In this document: positions 17,985 to 27,194 of the stretch, piece after piece
How positions within the stretch are numbered: the stretch's first letter is position 1
Layout: each line of letters begins with the position of its first letter
Assembly: GCF_001580995.1 (NCBI RefSeq)
Contig: NZ_LHZU01000139.1
Coordinates: 1 to 64,000, forward strand
Reading direction: 5' to 3'
Origin: Acetobacter senegalensis
Lineage (GTDB): Bacteria; Pseudomonadota; Alphaproteobacteria; Acetobacterales; Acetobacteraceae
Length of the DNA stretch: 64,000 bases
Notes under the pieces: model-generated
Database searches by the model: none
Told to the model about the DNA's origin: nothing
The model's input: the letters and a program-made list of their open reading frames with translations, nothing else
Made by a program: the position numbers and the translations under genes

Positions 17985-19145
17985 TTACAGCACCAGCGCG
18001 TGTAGAAGGGCTTCCAGTCGCAGGCGGCCTTCCGGCGTAGCGCGTAGGGTTGTGGCGCTGCGTTGCAGATACCCTTCTTCAATGGCGGCGGCCAGAATGG
18101 TTGGGTCTGTGGCCTGTTCCAGTTTCAGGCCTGTACGCGCTTCAAAGCGGGGAAGTGTCAGGCCCTCGCTGACACGTAGGCCCATCAGCAGCATTTCACG
18201 CGCACGTTCCAATGGCACGAGGGCTTCCTGAGAGGTCTGGCCGGTGCCTGTGCGTTCTACCAGATCAGCCCATGGTTCCGGGGCGCGGTGGCGGCGGGTG
18301 GCGAACAGGTCCGTGCCTTGCGTGACGCGCCCGTGTGCGCCGGGGCCAAGCCCCAGATAATCTCCGTAGCGCCAGTATGTCAGGTTATGGCGGCTTTCAC
18401 TGCCCGGCTTTGCATAATTGGAGACCTCATACCCGGCGAGCCCATGGCGGCCGGTGACGGTTGCGGTTTCCTCATATAAGGCGGCGGCCTGATCTTCATC
18501 TGGTAGGGTAAAGGCGCCGGTGCGGTACAGGGCTTCAAATTTGGTGCCGGGTTCGATGGTCAGTTGGTAGAGAGAAACATGGTCCGCCACCAGTTGCAGG
18601 GCGGTATCCAGTTCGGCTTTCCAGTCTGCCAGAGATTGGCCGGGGCGGGCGTAGATCAGATCAAACGTGATGCGCGGGAACAGGGTGCGGGCTGTTTCCA
18701 GTGCGGCGAGTGCCTGCCGGGCGGAATGCTGCCGGCCCAGAAACTGGAGTGACGCATCATCTAGCGCCTGTATGCCCAGAGAAACCCGGTTGACGCCTGC
18801 CTGACGGAAGGCGCTCAGGCGGCTTGCTTCCACACTGGTGGGGTTGGCCTCCAGTGTGATTTCCATGTCCGGCAGGGGATCAAACAGGCTGGTGGCGTCT
18901 TCTATCAGGGCCGCCACGTTCTCCGGTGCCATCAGGGATGGCGTGCCTCCGCCAAAGAAGATGGAGCCCAGCTTACGACGACCAAGGCGTGCGGCATCGT
19001 GCGCAAGTTCTGTGCGCAGCGCTTGAGCAAAGCGGGCTTCCGGCATCCTTTCCCGTACGTGTGAGTTGAAATCACAGTACGGGCACTTGGCCAGACAGAA
19101 TGGCCAGTGGATGTAGAGCGCAAGGGGTTCGGTGGACTGGGTCAG
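17985..19145 (-). CDS. hemW: HemW, radical-SAM heme chaperone; apparent CTG start
   Basis: HemW-type radical SAM protein (HemN-like), 386 residues if started at CTG 19145. The first ATG (19046) would remove the iron-sulphur motif. In frame upstream lies [20 protein letters not shown], whose Cys 17, 21 and 24 bind the [4Fe-4S] cluster. Between that motif and the preceding in-frame stop there is no ATG, GTG or TTG. The CTG overlaps the kup stop (CTGA) and has AAGGTGG at ribosome-site distance. Further family marks are [29 protein letters not shown] and [21 protein letters not shown]. The known role is heme insertion into respiratory proteins rather than coproporphyrinogen oxidation. Confidence 0.9.
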   Translation of the reverse strand: MTQSTEPLALYIHWPFCLAKCPYCDFNSHVRERMPEARFAQALRTELAHDAARLGRRKLGSIFFGGGTPSLMAPENVAALIEDATSLFDPLPDMEITLEANPTSVEASRLSAFRQAGVNRVSLGIQALDDASLQFLGRQHSARQALAALETARTLFPRITFDLIYARPGQSLADWKAELDTALQLVADHVSLYQLTIEPGTKFEALYRTGAFTLPDEDQAAALYEETATVTGRHGLAGYEVSNYAKPGSESRHNLTYWRYGDYLGLGPGAHGRVTQGTDLFATRRHRAPEPWADLVERTGTGQTSQEALVPLERAREMLLMGLRVSEGLTLPRFEARTGLKLEQATDPTILAAAIEEGYLQRSATTLRATPEGRLRLEALLHALVL

Positions 19146-21163
19146 ATAGCCACCTTGACGCCCAACTGCACCACGCGATCAGGCGGGATGCGGAAGAACT
19201 CCATGCTGGATGTGGAATTGCGCGCCATGAACATGAACAGGGACATGCGCCAGTGGGACAGGCGCGGCACGGAAGACCGGGTGATGAGTTCGCGTGACGT
19301 GAAATAGGAGGCCTGGAGCGCGTCAAAATCCACGCCATTGGCCTTCAGATCTTCCAGTGCACGCGGGATATTGGGCATTTCCATAAACCCGTAACGCAGG
19401 ATCACGCGGTAAATGTTGGGAGCCAGTTCTTCAACAGAAACACGGTGGCCTCGGTCTGCTTCCGGCTGATCAAGGTTCTGCACAGTCACAAACAGCACAT
19501 GGTCATGCAGGATCTTGTTATGCCGCAGGTTGTGCAGCAGGCAGGGGGGCACAAAGTCTGGCGTACCTGTCATGAACACGGCCATGCCGGGCACGCGGAT
19601 AATGCGGGACTGGGGCAGCCGCGCAATAAAGGAGCCCATAGGCAGACTGTCCTGCCGTTGACGGCTGACAATCAGGCCGCGTCCTTTTTTCCATGTGGTC
19701 ATCATCAGGGTCAGAACACAGCCCAGCAGGACCGGCACCCAGCCACCATCTGGAATTTTGAGCGCGTTGGCGGAAAAGAAGGTGAGGTCAAGCAGCAGGA
19801 AGCTGCCGAACACAGCGGCCACTTTGTAGCGTGACCAGTTGAAGTGGCGGCGGAAGACCACAATGGCCAGAATGGAGGTGCAAATGAAGGTGCCGGTAAC
19901 CGCGATGCCGTAAGCTGAGGCCAGCGCATCAGAACTACGGAAGGCTACAACCAGCAGCACGGCTCCCACAGCCAGAAAGCGGTTGAAGTCGGGCAGGTAG
20001 ATCTGGCCTTCTTCTTCCGCATTGGTGTGGGTAATGCGCAGCCGCGGCATGTAACCAAGCTGGATAAGCTGACGGCAGATGGAGAACCCGCCAGAAATAC
20101 CGGCCTGGCTGGCAATAACCGTTGCCAGTGTGGACAGCACGATCATGGGGGCCTGCATCCAGTGCGGGCACAGCAGGAAGAACGGGTTCACCAATGCTTT
20201 GGGGTCGGAAATGACCAGCGCCGCCTGCCCGAAATAGTTCAGCACCAGCATGGGCAGCACAAAAAACAGCCATGCATAACGGATGGGCGCACGGCCAAAA
20301 TGCCCCATATCGGCATACAAGGCTTCCGCCCCGGTTACGCACAGCACCACGGACCCTAGGGCAAGGAAGGAAAGCTTGCCGTGATAAAAGACGAACTCCA
20401 GCGCATAGGTAGGAGAAAGCGCCATGAGAATGGCCGGGTGATGCAGGATTTCCAGCAGCCCCAGAACGCCCAGCGTGCCGAACCATAGCAGCATCACAGG
20501 CCCGAATATGGCCCCAACCTTGCCTGTGCCGATCCACTGGACACTGAACAGGCTTATGATGACGATGATGGCGAGGGGGATGACAAAATCATGCGCCGCC
20601 GGAACACTGACCTCCACCCCTTCAATGGCGGAGAGCACCGAGATGGCAGGAGTAATGATGCCATCCCCAAAGAACAGACAGGCCCCGACAATACCAACCA
20701 GCCCCAATGCGGTTCTGACCTTGGTGCTGGTGGCCACGCGCTGGGCGAGAGAGGTGATGGCAAGAATGCCGCCCTCTCCATTATGGTCGGCCCGCATGAT
20801 GAGCAGGACATATTTGACCGTCACGATGAGGATGAGCGTCCAGAAAATCAGACTGGCGACGCCCATGATCTCCCACGGTGCCACGGAGTGGTGGCCGGAG
20901 ATGACCTCCACAGTGGAGCGGAAGGCGTAGAGCGGGCTGGTGCCGATATCGCCATACACCACGCCCAGCACGCCCAGAAGAGCAGCAAACCCCACGGGGG
21001 CGGCGGTGTGTTGTGGCTGGTCCGCATCAAATTCGGTAATATGACGTGGCGCTGGCTGCTCGGCCGTATGGGGCTGCGTGGATTTACCGGAATCGGCCCC
21101 GGCGGGTGTGCTGGTTGGATCGGTCATGTCAGTTCTGGCTCCACGTGGCGCGTGGGAGGTCAC
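19142..21163 (-). CDS. kup: Kup, low-affinity potassium uptake protein
   Basis: Kup/HAK/KT family K+/H+ symporter, 673 residues from GTG 21163 or 661 from ATG 21127; neither start has a strong ribosome site. About twelve transmembrane helices follow a polar Pro/Thr-rich N-terminus. Recognisable family segments are [46 protein letters not shown], the [12 protein letters not shown] loop and a cytosolic C-terminal domain. It takes up potassium. The stop overlaps the hemW CTG start by four bases, so the two are probably one transcript with coupled translation. Confidence 0.94.
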   Translation of the reverse strand: MTSHAPRGARTDMTDPTSTPAGADSGKSTQPHTAEQPAPRHITEFDADQPQHTAAPVGFAALLGVLGVVYGDIGTSPLYAFRSTVEVISGHHSVAPWEIMGVASLIFWTLILIVTVKYVLLIMRADHNGEGGILAITSLAQRVATSTKVRTALGLVGIVGACLFFGDGIITPAISVLSAIEGVEVSVPAAHDFVIPLAIIVIISLFSVQWIGTGKVGAIFGPVMLLWFGTLGVLGLLEILHHPAILMALSPTYALEFVFYHGKLSFLALGSVVLCVTGAEALYADMGHFGRAPIRYAWLFFVLPMLVLNYFGQAALVISDPKALVNPFFLLCPHWMQAPMIVLSTLATVIASQAGISGGFSICRQLIQLGYMPRLRITHTNAEEEGQIYLPDFNRFLAVGAVLLVVAFRSSDALASAYGIAVTGTFICTSILAIVVFRRHFNWSRYKVAAVFGSFLLLDLTFFSANALKIPDGGWVPVLLGCVLTLMMTTWKKGRGLIVSRQRQDSLPMGSFIARLPQSRIIRVPGMAVFMTGTPDFVPPCLLHNLRHNKILHDHVLFVTVQNLDQPEADRGHRVSVEELAPNIYRVILRYGFMEMPNIPRALEDLKANGVDFDALQASYFTSRELITRSSVPRLSHWRMSLFMFMARNSTSSMEFFRIPPDRVVQLGVKVAI

Positions 21164-21222
21164 TCCCGGCGGTCTGCATAAGGCGGGTTTCCATAAAGAG
21201 GCAAGTCATCACTGGCTATCCG

Positions 21223-21906
21223 TCAGGGGGAAGCAGGGCGGGGGCCAAAAATGGCGGTTCCCACCCGGACCATGGTTGCCCCCTGTGCAATGGCCACAGG
21301 ATAATCAGCGGACATACCCATAGAGAGCACAGGCAGGCCATGTTCGTGCGCCATGCTGCGGAGAAGCTGGAAGTGGGGTGTGGGGTCTTCCTGCGCCGGG
21401 GGAATACACATCAATCCCCGCAGTTTGTTTCCAAAACGCTGGCGGCAGGTGCGGATGAACGCATCAGCGTCCTCACGCGGGACGCCGAATTTCTGTGGTT
21501 CATCGCCCGTGTTTACTTCAATCAGAAGGTCAGGCAGGCGGCCCACGGCTTCTGCCGCATGGGCCAGAGCATCGGCTAGGGCAGGGCGGTCCAGACTTTC
21601 AATCATGTCCGCCAACCGCACAGCATCGCGCGCCTTGTTGGTTTGCAGGCCTCCAATCAGATGGAGGCGCAGATCAGGCGTCTCTTCCCGCAATGGCGGA
21701 AACTTGGCGGCTGCTTCCTGCACCCGGTTTTCACCAAAAACGCGTTGGCCCGCCGCTATGGCATCTTGAATGCTGCTGGCGGGATGGAATTTGGAAACAG
21801 CCACCAGTGTTACGGAGGCGGGGTCTCGCCCGGCATTGCGCGCGGCGGCGTCAATACTGGCGCGGACATGTTCAAGCCTGTCCGCAAGGGAGGATGATGG
21901 GGCCAT
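21223..21906 (-). CDS. yggS: YggS/PLPBP family pyridoxal phosphate homeostasis protein
   Basis: A 227-residue PLP-binding TIM-barrel protein of the YggS/YBL036C family. The PLP lysine is in LVAVSKFHPASSI. Other marks are VFGENRVQEAAAKF, LHLIGGLQTNKA, EVNTGDEPQKFG and the C-terminal SMGMSADYPVAIAQGATMVRVGTAIFG split over the last 40 residues. It has no known enzyme activity and buffers PLP and amino-acid balance. ATG 21906 fits the family N-terminus; a longer frame to 21993 does not. It lies about 60 bases downstream of kup's 5' end, in the same direction. Confidence 0.92.
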   Translation of the reverse strand: MAPSSSLADRLEHVRASIDAAARNAGRDPASVTLVAVSKFHPASSIQDAIAAGQRVFGENRVQEAAAKFPPLREETPDLRLHLIGGLQTNKARDAVRLADMIESLDRPALADALAHAAEAVGRLPDLLIEVNTGDEPQKFGVPREDADAFIRTCRQRFGNKLRGLMCIPPAQEDPTPHFQLLRSMAHEHGLPVLSMGMSADYPVAIAQGATMVRVGTAIFGPRPASP

Positions 21907-22072
21907 AAAAACAAAGCTTCTCAAACAACAAGGATAAGGCCGTGCTCCATCTTCCCTGACCATCTGGAAAATGGGCAAGGAAAAGGCCGGCACGTCCTTC
22001 TTGTGCCACTTTAGCCGACAATGGCCGAGAAGGGCACCCTCCCTCTCCGTGGCTGTGCTGAGAGACTGTTAT

Positions 22073-23113
22073 TCAGGTTTTGGGCGGAGGATCGAATGTG
22101 AGAATGATTTTGCCGGAATGCTGCCCACTTTCCATTTCCTGATGGGCCTTGACGACATCCGTGAACGGAAAAGTGGCATGGATAATGGGGCGAATGGTGC
22201 CGTTTGCCAGCAGCGGCCAGGCCTGTTCTTCAAGCTGGCGTGCAATACGGCTTTTGGTGGTGATATCGCGCGCCCGCAAGGTGCTGCCCGTAACAATCAG
22301 CCGCCGGGTCATGATCCGGGCAAGATCCGCTTTTTCCGCTTTGGCTCCCCCCTGCAGGGCGATGATCACCAGCTTGCCATCCACGGCAAGAGAGCGGAGA
22401 TTGCGGTCCAGATAGGCGCCCCCAATCATATCCAGAATGAGGTTAACGCCTTTGCCTTCCGTCAGCTCGCGCAGGCGCTCGGCAAAGTCTTCGTCCTTGT
22501 AGTTAATGGCGGTGGCACCCAGCGTTTCGCACAGGGCGCATTTCTCGGCTGTGCCTGCGGTGACGTAAGGAATGCCCCCAAATGCTTTGACAAGCTGGAT
22601 GGCTGTGGTGCCGATTCCGCTTGAACCACCATGGATAAGCACCTTTTCCCCTTTGGAGATGGGGGCGGGCATGAAGAGGTTGGACCACACCGTGAAAAAT
22701 GTTTCTGGCAGAGCGGCCGCCTGCACGGCGTCAAACCCCTCCGGCCATGGCAGGCATTGGCCTGCGGGCACAAGGCAATATTCCGCATAGCCACCGCCAT
22801 TGGCCAGAGCACACACTTTGCTGCCTATGGCGGGCATGGTCTGATCTGCCAAGGCTGCACCGCAGGAAACAACTTCGCCTGCAATTTCCAGGCCTAGACG
22901 CGGGTTGGCTCCCGGCGGAGGGGGGTACAGCCCTTTCCGTTGCATGATATCCGGGCGGTTAACACCTGCGGCGATTACGCGCACCAGAACCTCCCCCCGC
23001 CCTGGCTGTGGAATGGGGAGTGTTTCAATCTGCATGACGTCGGGCGCGCCGGGTTCTGTAAAACAGACGGCTTTCATCGTGCCTGACGGGTGCGTGTTGG
23101 TTGAAACGGTCAT
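22073..23113 (-). CDS. NAD(P)H quinone oxidoreductase, zinc-free MDR family (PIG3 type)
   Basis: A 346-residue medium-chain dehydrogenase/reductase. It has MKAVCFTEPGAPDVMQ, then VRVIAAGVNRPDIMQRKGLYPPP in shorter pieces, GLEIAGEVV, the nucleotide-binding HGGSSGIGTTAIQLVKAFGG and DMIGGAYLDRNLRSL. There are no zinc ligands, as in quinone oxidoreductases of the PIG3/QOR type, which reduce quinones with NADPH. The start at 23113 is chosen because a GGTAGG lies about ten bases before it; the frame extends to 23152. It appears monocistronic. Confidence 0.88.
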   Translation of the reverse strand: MTVSTNTHPSGTMKAVCFTEPGAPDVMQIETLPIPQPGRGEVLVRVIAAGVNRPDIMQRKGLYPPPPGANPRLGLEIAGEVVSCGAALADQTMPAIGSKVCALANGGGYAEYCLVPAGQCLPWPEGFDAVQAAALPETFFTVWSNLFMPAPISKGEKVLIHGGSSGIGTTAIQLVKAFGGIPYVTAGTAEKCALCETLGATAINYKDEDFAERLRELTEGKGVNLILDMIGGAYLDRNLRSLAVDGKLVIIALQGGAKAEKADLARIMTRRLIVTGSTLRARDITTKSRIARQLEEQAWPLLANGTIRPIIHATFPFTDVVKAHQEMESGQHSGKIILTFDPPPKT

Positions 23114-23246
23114 GATATGCCTACCGGTTGAACAGAGCAGGAAGCGCATCAAGCCTTATTTTGTTTCAAACCAAAAGGGCCGGGGGCTTCACGTCTCGGA
23201 TAGGGAGGTGAGGCGAAAGCGCAGAGAGTGAGCCTTTCCGCAAGGC

Positions 23247-25052
23247 TCAGGGTCTGTATTTCTCTCCCGCCAGTTCGCGGCGGGTGCGTTCCAGTTCTTC
23301 CGCATAGCGGCGCAGGACATAGCGCTCGCTCAGCAGGCCGAGCACCTGTTTCTTTTGGTTGATGACAGCGCAGGCCGGGCGGCTGGTGCGCTCGAAACAG
23401 GCCAGAGCGGCGGAAAGAGATGTTTCTGGCAGAAGCGCTTCATCATCCGCCGGAACCAGATCCAGCAGGGGTGTCGTGTCTGTGTAGCGGGTGGCGTGGA
23501 AGGAAACGTTTTCCACCAGCCCTTTATAGTGGCCCTGTTCGTCACGCAGAATGATGTAACGCGGCGTATGGGAGGGAAAAGCCAGACGTGCCCCGGCAAC
23601 AGTCTCGCTGGCAGGGAACGTTACCACTTCCGTGCGCATCATCCGCTCCACGGTCAGGCTGCGCATCCACCCGATATCGACCCCGGAGCGGATATTTTCC
23701 CCCCGCAGATGGAAACGCCATGTGGCGAAGGAATAGCCAAACGTACGCCTTACAGTGATGGAAGAGACAATGGCCGAGACCATGACGGCGCTTGTCAGCG
23801 GCAGGCTGCCTGTTGTTTCCAGCGCCAGAAAGATCATGGTCATGGGGCCGCCGATGACGGCTACCGCCAGAGCGCACATTCCAACCACGGCACAGACCGA
23901 AACCGGCAGCGTGATGAGAGGTGAGATGATCCCGGCAAAAACAGCGCCCGTGAGCACGCCAAGATAAAGCGAAGCAAAAAATAGCCCACCCCGGAAACCT
24001 GACCCGATGGAAATGGCGGATGCCAGAGCCTTAAGCCCTAACAGGCCGAGTGCTATCAGAAAGGGAGGGGTGTCGCTCAAGCTGGAGCGCATGGCCATGT
24101 GCCCGGAGGACAGCACGGAGGGGGAGATAAGCGCCAGCAGCCCAACCAGCAGCCCCCCGATGGCGGGCCGTAGCCAGATGGGAACGGGCAGGGCGTGCAG
24201 GGCTCGTTCTGTAAGGGTGACGCCTTTCATAAGCGCAACAGCGACCAGTGCGGCCACGGCCCCGAGCAACGTGATGGGAAGATAGGCTAGGGGTGGAATG
24301 GCGGGAGGCGTCAGTACGCTGACTGGTGGCAGCACCATACCGGTCAGATGCACCACACCAATGGCGACCACTGCGGCAAGAGCTACGGGGGCCAAGGCCG
24401 TAAAGGTGTAGGAACCGATAATCAGCTCAAAAGCATAGAACGAGCCAGCCAGAGGAGCATCAAACGCCGCGCCGATCGCGCCAGCCGCGCCGCATCCGAC
24501 CAACAGGCGTACATCCGCCCGATGCATGCGCAACTGGCGGCCAAGGCGGGACCCGAAGGCGGCACCAAGCTGACTGAATCCGGCTTCCAGCCCAAGTGAG
24601 GCACCGCAACCGTTGGACAGCACGGTCTGCGCACCTACGATCAGACTGTCACGCAGGGACATGCGCCCCCCATGCAAAGCATTGGCTTCCACGGGGTCTA
24701 CCGGTCTGAACCGTGTTTTGCGGGCAAGCGCATATCCTCCCAGCCCCAGCAGCAGGCCGCCAAGGCTTGGCACCAGCAGGGCACGCGCGGGCATGATGGA
24801 TGTCAGCCCGGAAAGGCGGTTTGATCCGGGCGCCAGCAAATGGTGTGCCAGAAAGGTGGCGGCTGTCATGAGGCTGACAGTTCCCCCCGCCAGAAGGCCG
24901 ACAACGGCGGCGAGGGCAACCAGCCAGAGGGTATCCGTGCGCACAAGTGCTCTGACCGCTGCCAGAAAACCGGGCAGGGTGGCGTGGGTGCGTATGTGGC
25001 CCAGAAAGCCCGTCATGGTTGCGGCAGGACTGGCTGGTGAAGGTCCATCCAC
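23247..25052 (-). CDS. ClC-family chloride channel/antiporter with CBS region
   Basis: A ClC-type membrane protein of 601 residues from GTG 25052 (589 from ATG 25016). About ten or more hydrophobic helices are followed by a cytosolic part from about residue 450 that includes a CBS-like repeat (VERMMRTEVVTFPASETVA and a partner near LVPADDEALL). The gating glutamate is kept in GASLGLEAGFSQ, but the flanking selectivity motif is GLEAG instead of GREGP. The later motif is GSGFRGGLFF instead of a proline-containing GxFxP. This points to a divergent clade whose anion preference is uncertain. A Cl-/H+ exchange role is likely but not shown. Confidence 0.85.
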   Translation of the reverse strand: MDGPSPASPAATMTGFLGHIRTHATLPGFLAAVRALVRTDTLWLVALAAVVGLLAGGTVSLMTAATFLAHHLLAPGSNRLSGLTSIMPARALLVPSLGGLLLGLGGYALARKTRFRPVDPVEANALHGGRMSLRDSLIVGAQTVLSNGCGASLGLEAGFSQLGAAFGSRLGRQLRMHRADVRLLVGCGAAGAIGAAFDAPLAGSFYAFELIIGSYTFTALAPVALAAVVAIGVVHLTGMVLPPVSVLTPPAIPPLAYLPITLLGAVAALVAVALMKGVTLTERALHALPVPIWLRPAIGGLLVGLLALISPSVLSSGHMAMRSSLSDTPPFLIALGLLGLKALASAISIGSGFRGGLFFASLYLGVLTGAVFAGIISPLITLPVSVCAVVGMCALAVAVIGGPMTMIFLALETTGSLPLTSAVMVSAIVSSITVRRTFGYSFATWRFHLRGENIRSGVDIGWMRSLTVERMMRTEVVTFPASETVAGARLAFPSHTPRYIILRDEQGHYKGLVENVSFHATRYTDTTPLLDLVPADDEALLPETSLSAALACFERTSRPACAVINQKKQVLGLLSERYVLRRYAEELERTRRELAGEKYRP

Positions 25053-25213
25053 TGTGTCACGGGGATGACGGTGCCTGTTTTGGGGCAGAGGAGCAAAGGT
25101 TTTTTGCGCATATCGGCCTGATAGCGCGAGATACGCTCTGAATTGAGTGATATTTTAAAAATATTCTGGCTGCGGGCTGTGAGAATGTGAAGAAAGCCGC
25201 GTGTCAGGCTCAT
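25013..25213 (-). CDS. Possible 66-residue leader ORF overlapping the ClC start
   Basis: A short basic ORF (contains SERISRYQADMRKKPLLLCPK) whose TGA overlaps the alternative ClC start ATG at 25016 as ATGA. The overlap hints at translational coupling, but there is no ribosome site before its ATG and no recognisable family. It may be chance. Confidence 0.22.
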   Translation of the reverse strand: MSLTRGFLHILTARSQNIFKISLNSERISRYQADMRKKPLLLCPKTGTVIPVTQWMDLHQPVLPQP

Positions 25214-25251
25214 GCTGACAGATAATTAGCCGATTTTCGTTCCTCTGCGGT

Positions 25252-25292
25252 TGAAAACCAAAAGCTGAACCGGAAGAGAGCCGCCGGTTCAG
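25252..25292 (-). terminator. Terminator after the metal-complex binding protein gene
   Basis: On the minus strand CTGAACCGG, a ten-base loop and CCGGTTCAG form a 9-pair stem followed by CTTTTGGTTTTC. It lies about 50 bases after the stop of the gene at 25339 and before the ClC gene. Confidence 0.75.
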
Positions 25293-25338
25293 AGGCGTTC
25301 ATTCAGCATGGAAAGAGAAGAAGAAAAGAGGACGCGCT

Positions 25339-26403
25339 TCAGGGCGTGGATGCTGGCGGTTGGGCGGCCAGAATCCGGGTGATGTCATCATCACTCAGAG
25401 CGTAATGGAAGAAGGTCTGATAGAAATTGCGGAGATCCTGCCGCATATCCAGATCAGCAAATTCTGCGGGATGGAACAGCTTGGCCGCCCATTCCAACTG
25501 AAGCAGTTCTTCACACCCGTAGCGGTCCCACGGAAAGACACCTTGTGGATTACGAACCCATTTCCCTTTCTGAAAAGCCGGAAGGGAACGGAAGGGGGAA
25601 GAGGCATCAAGCTCTCCCACCGTTGGTCCTACAATAACGATATCCGGATTCCAGGTTGCAATCTGCTCAAACGTGGTGGGGCGATGGTTGCCGGAGACAG
25701 TCGCTGCATTTTCCCCTCCTGCTGCTTTGATCCATGTATCAATCATGGTGTTCTGACCATCTATCTGGAGCGGGTTCAGAGTGGCGATATGCAGCACCCG
25801 TGGGCGGCTTGCGGCTGGCAGTTTGGCAACCCGGCTGTGCAGCAGGGTGGTGAGGGCGTCCATTTTCTGCCGATAGATGCCCGCGACCTCACGGGCCTGC
25901 TGGGTGCCGAGAGCTTCGGCAGTCATGTCAATTGACTGGAGCATCTGGGGCACGGTGGTGTATTGCGCGTGCAGAGTTGGCAGCCCCAGTTTGCGCAAGG
26001 CATCCGCCTGCCCACGCTGGGGCACGATGACCAGATCAATATGGCGGGCGAGAAGGTCTTCCGGATTGACCGTATCCGGGTGAACACCAGTTTCGGCTTT
26101 CAGCAACACTGGGGCGATTTTGAATAGCCAAGGGCGGTCTGACGGTTTTTCCGCAGTCACCTTTATTTTGTCAGCAGCCCCCAACATGACCAGAAGCTCA
26201 TTATGCGCAAACCACAGATCAGCAATGGCGGTGGGGTTATCCTTGATCTCAACGGGGGTGCCGCTCATATCCACAACAGTACGGGCCTGCGCGGAATGGG
26301 CAGAAAGAGGAGAAAGGAGGACGCCAGCCAGTGCCGTGCCCAACAGGCCAGCCAGAAGAAAAGAACGGCGATTTTTTGAGCCTGAGAGCGGAAGGGCGCG
26401 CAT
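25339..26403 (-). CDS. Periplasmic iron-complex/cobalamin-type binding protein with Tat signal
   Basis: A 354-residue substrate-binding protein of the helical-backbone metal-receptor class (FhuD/BtuF-like). The N-terminus has a twin-arginine motif, KNRRSFLLAG, then a hydrophobic stretch and an AHSAQA cleavage region, suggesting Tat export. The two lobes have RTVVDMSGTPVEI, LWFAHNELLVMLGA, NPEDLLARHIDLVIVP and WNPDIVIVGPTVGEL. ATG 26403 follows a TTGAGG ribosome site; longer frames lack one. It probably binds a ferric siderophore, heme or corrinoid. No permease or ATPase gene adjoins it, so its transporter must be elsewhere. Confidence 0.85.
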   Translation of the reverse strand: MRALPLSGSKNRRSFLLAGLLGTALAGVLLSPLSAHSAQARTVVDMSGTPVEIKDNPTAIADLWFAHNELLVMLGAADKIKVTAEKPSDRPWLFKIAPVLLKAETGVHPDTVNPEDLLARHIDLVIVPQRGQADALRKLGLPTLHAQYTTVPQMLQSIDMTAEALGTQQAREVAGIYRQKMDALTTLLHSRVAKLPAASRPRVLHIATLNPLQIDGQNTMIDTWIKAAGGENAATVSGNHRPTTFEQIATWNPDIVIVGPTVGELDASSPFRSLPAFQKGKWVRNPQGVFPWDRYGCEELLQLEWAAKLFHPAEFADLDMRQDLRNFYQTFFHYALSDDDITRILAAQPPASTP

Positions 26404-26504
26404 ACGAACCTCAATAAGATTTAAGTATATATTATAGAATATGGTGCGGCGGGGTGCAATGTGCGGCACCACCAGACTGTTGCCCGGTAAAAGGAGAGTA
26501 AAGC

Positions 26505-26750
26505 ATGCGCCAGCACAAAGTGATGTTGGGAGATAAGGTGCTGTATCAGGCGGCTCAGCTTTCTCACGCTAGGCGTTTTGCTCAGGCGCGTCAGGCAGAA
26601 GGGGTGGCCTGTTATGTGGTGCCGGATACCACGGTAAAGAAACCGAGGAGTGTCCGCATCAACTCCCTGACAGGTCAGCCCTATAAGAAGCCATCATGTC
26701 GGAATGGAGCTGGCCCGCACCGTTCAGCTACGGACGATAGTGCCTCGTGA
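26505..26750 (+). CDS. Small conserved-looking hypothetical protein
   Basis: An 81-residue basic protein, not recognised. It starts at ATG 26505 after a strong AAAAGGAGAG ribosome site, which is the best evidence that it is real. The N-terminal half (HKVMLGDKVLYQAAQLSHAR, then RFAQARQAEGVACYVVPD) reads like a compact alpha/beta domain, and the tail is polar and basic. It is divergent from the binding-protein gene. Confidence 0.6.
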   Translation: MRQHKVMLGDKVLYQAAQLSHARRFAQARQAEGVACYVVPDTTVKKPRSVRINSLTGQPYKKPSCRNGAGPHRSATDDSAS

Positions 26751-26934
26751 GTTGACAGCGGGGTGTATTTCAGAAGCGTCAGGACCCTTGCCCCGAGAAC
26801 GTTGCCAAGACCCAGATGTGCTTCGAGCCCCCTTTTCCCGCGCAAGAGGGCATGCATACTGCCTTAGCTGGCCTTGCAGATTTGGCAGGGCTTTTGAACC
26901 AGAAGCAGCACCGAACAAAGACCGAGGCAACGCC

Positions 26935-27162
26935 ATGGGCCATAATTACGCAAAACCGCTGACATCAGGCCAAAAAATGGAACGTCTTCTCAGCCGTATT
27001 CCACCATCATGGGTAATCAAGCTGGAGCGCCAGACAGGGACTGCGGCATGGCGAGCCCTTGCTCATGCGCCGGATACCGATGGCGCATGGAGTGATGAGC
27101 ATATGGACCCCGCCGATGCCCTGGAAGACACCTGGCGGCGTAACCGAACAGTGATGGTGTAA
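26935..27162 (+). CDS. Small hypothetical protein
   Basis: A 75-residue protein from ATG 26935, preceded by GAGG about eight bases upstream. It has a helical centre (SGQKMERLLSRIPPSWVIKL), then WRALAHAPDTDGAWSDEHMD and an Arg-rich end. No family was recognised. The frame extends upstream to 26704 but that part lacks protein-like character. A hairpin directly after its stop supports a transcript end here. Confidence 0.5.
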   Translation: MGHNYAKPLTSGQKMERLLSRIPPSWVIKLERQTGTAAWRALAHAPDTDGAWSDEHMDPADALEDTWRRNRTVMV

Positions 27163-27188
27163 GGCTGTCAGTCAGCCTTACTTCTTTT
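27161..27188 (+). terminator. Short terminator hairpin after the small protein
   Basis: AAGGCTG (27161-27167), TCAGT loop and CAGCCTT (27173-27179) form a 7-pair stem followed by ACTTCTTTT. The left arm overlaps the stop codon. It separates this gene from the convergent rpiA-gntK. Confidence 0.55.
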
Positions 27189-27194
27189 AAAGTT

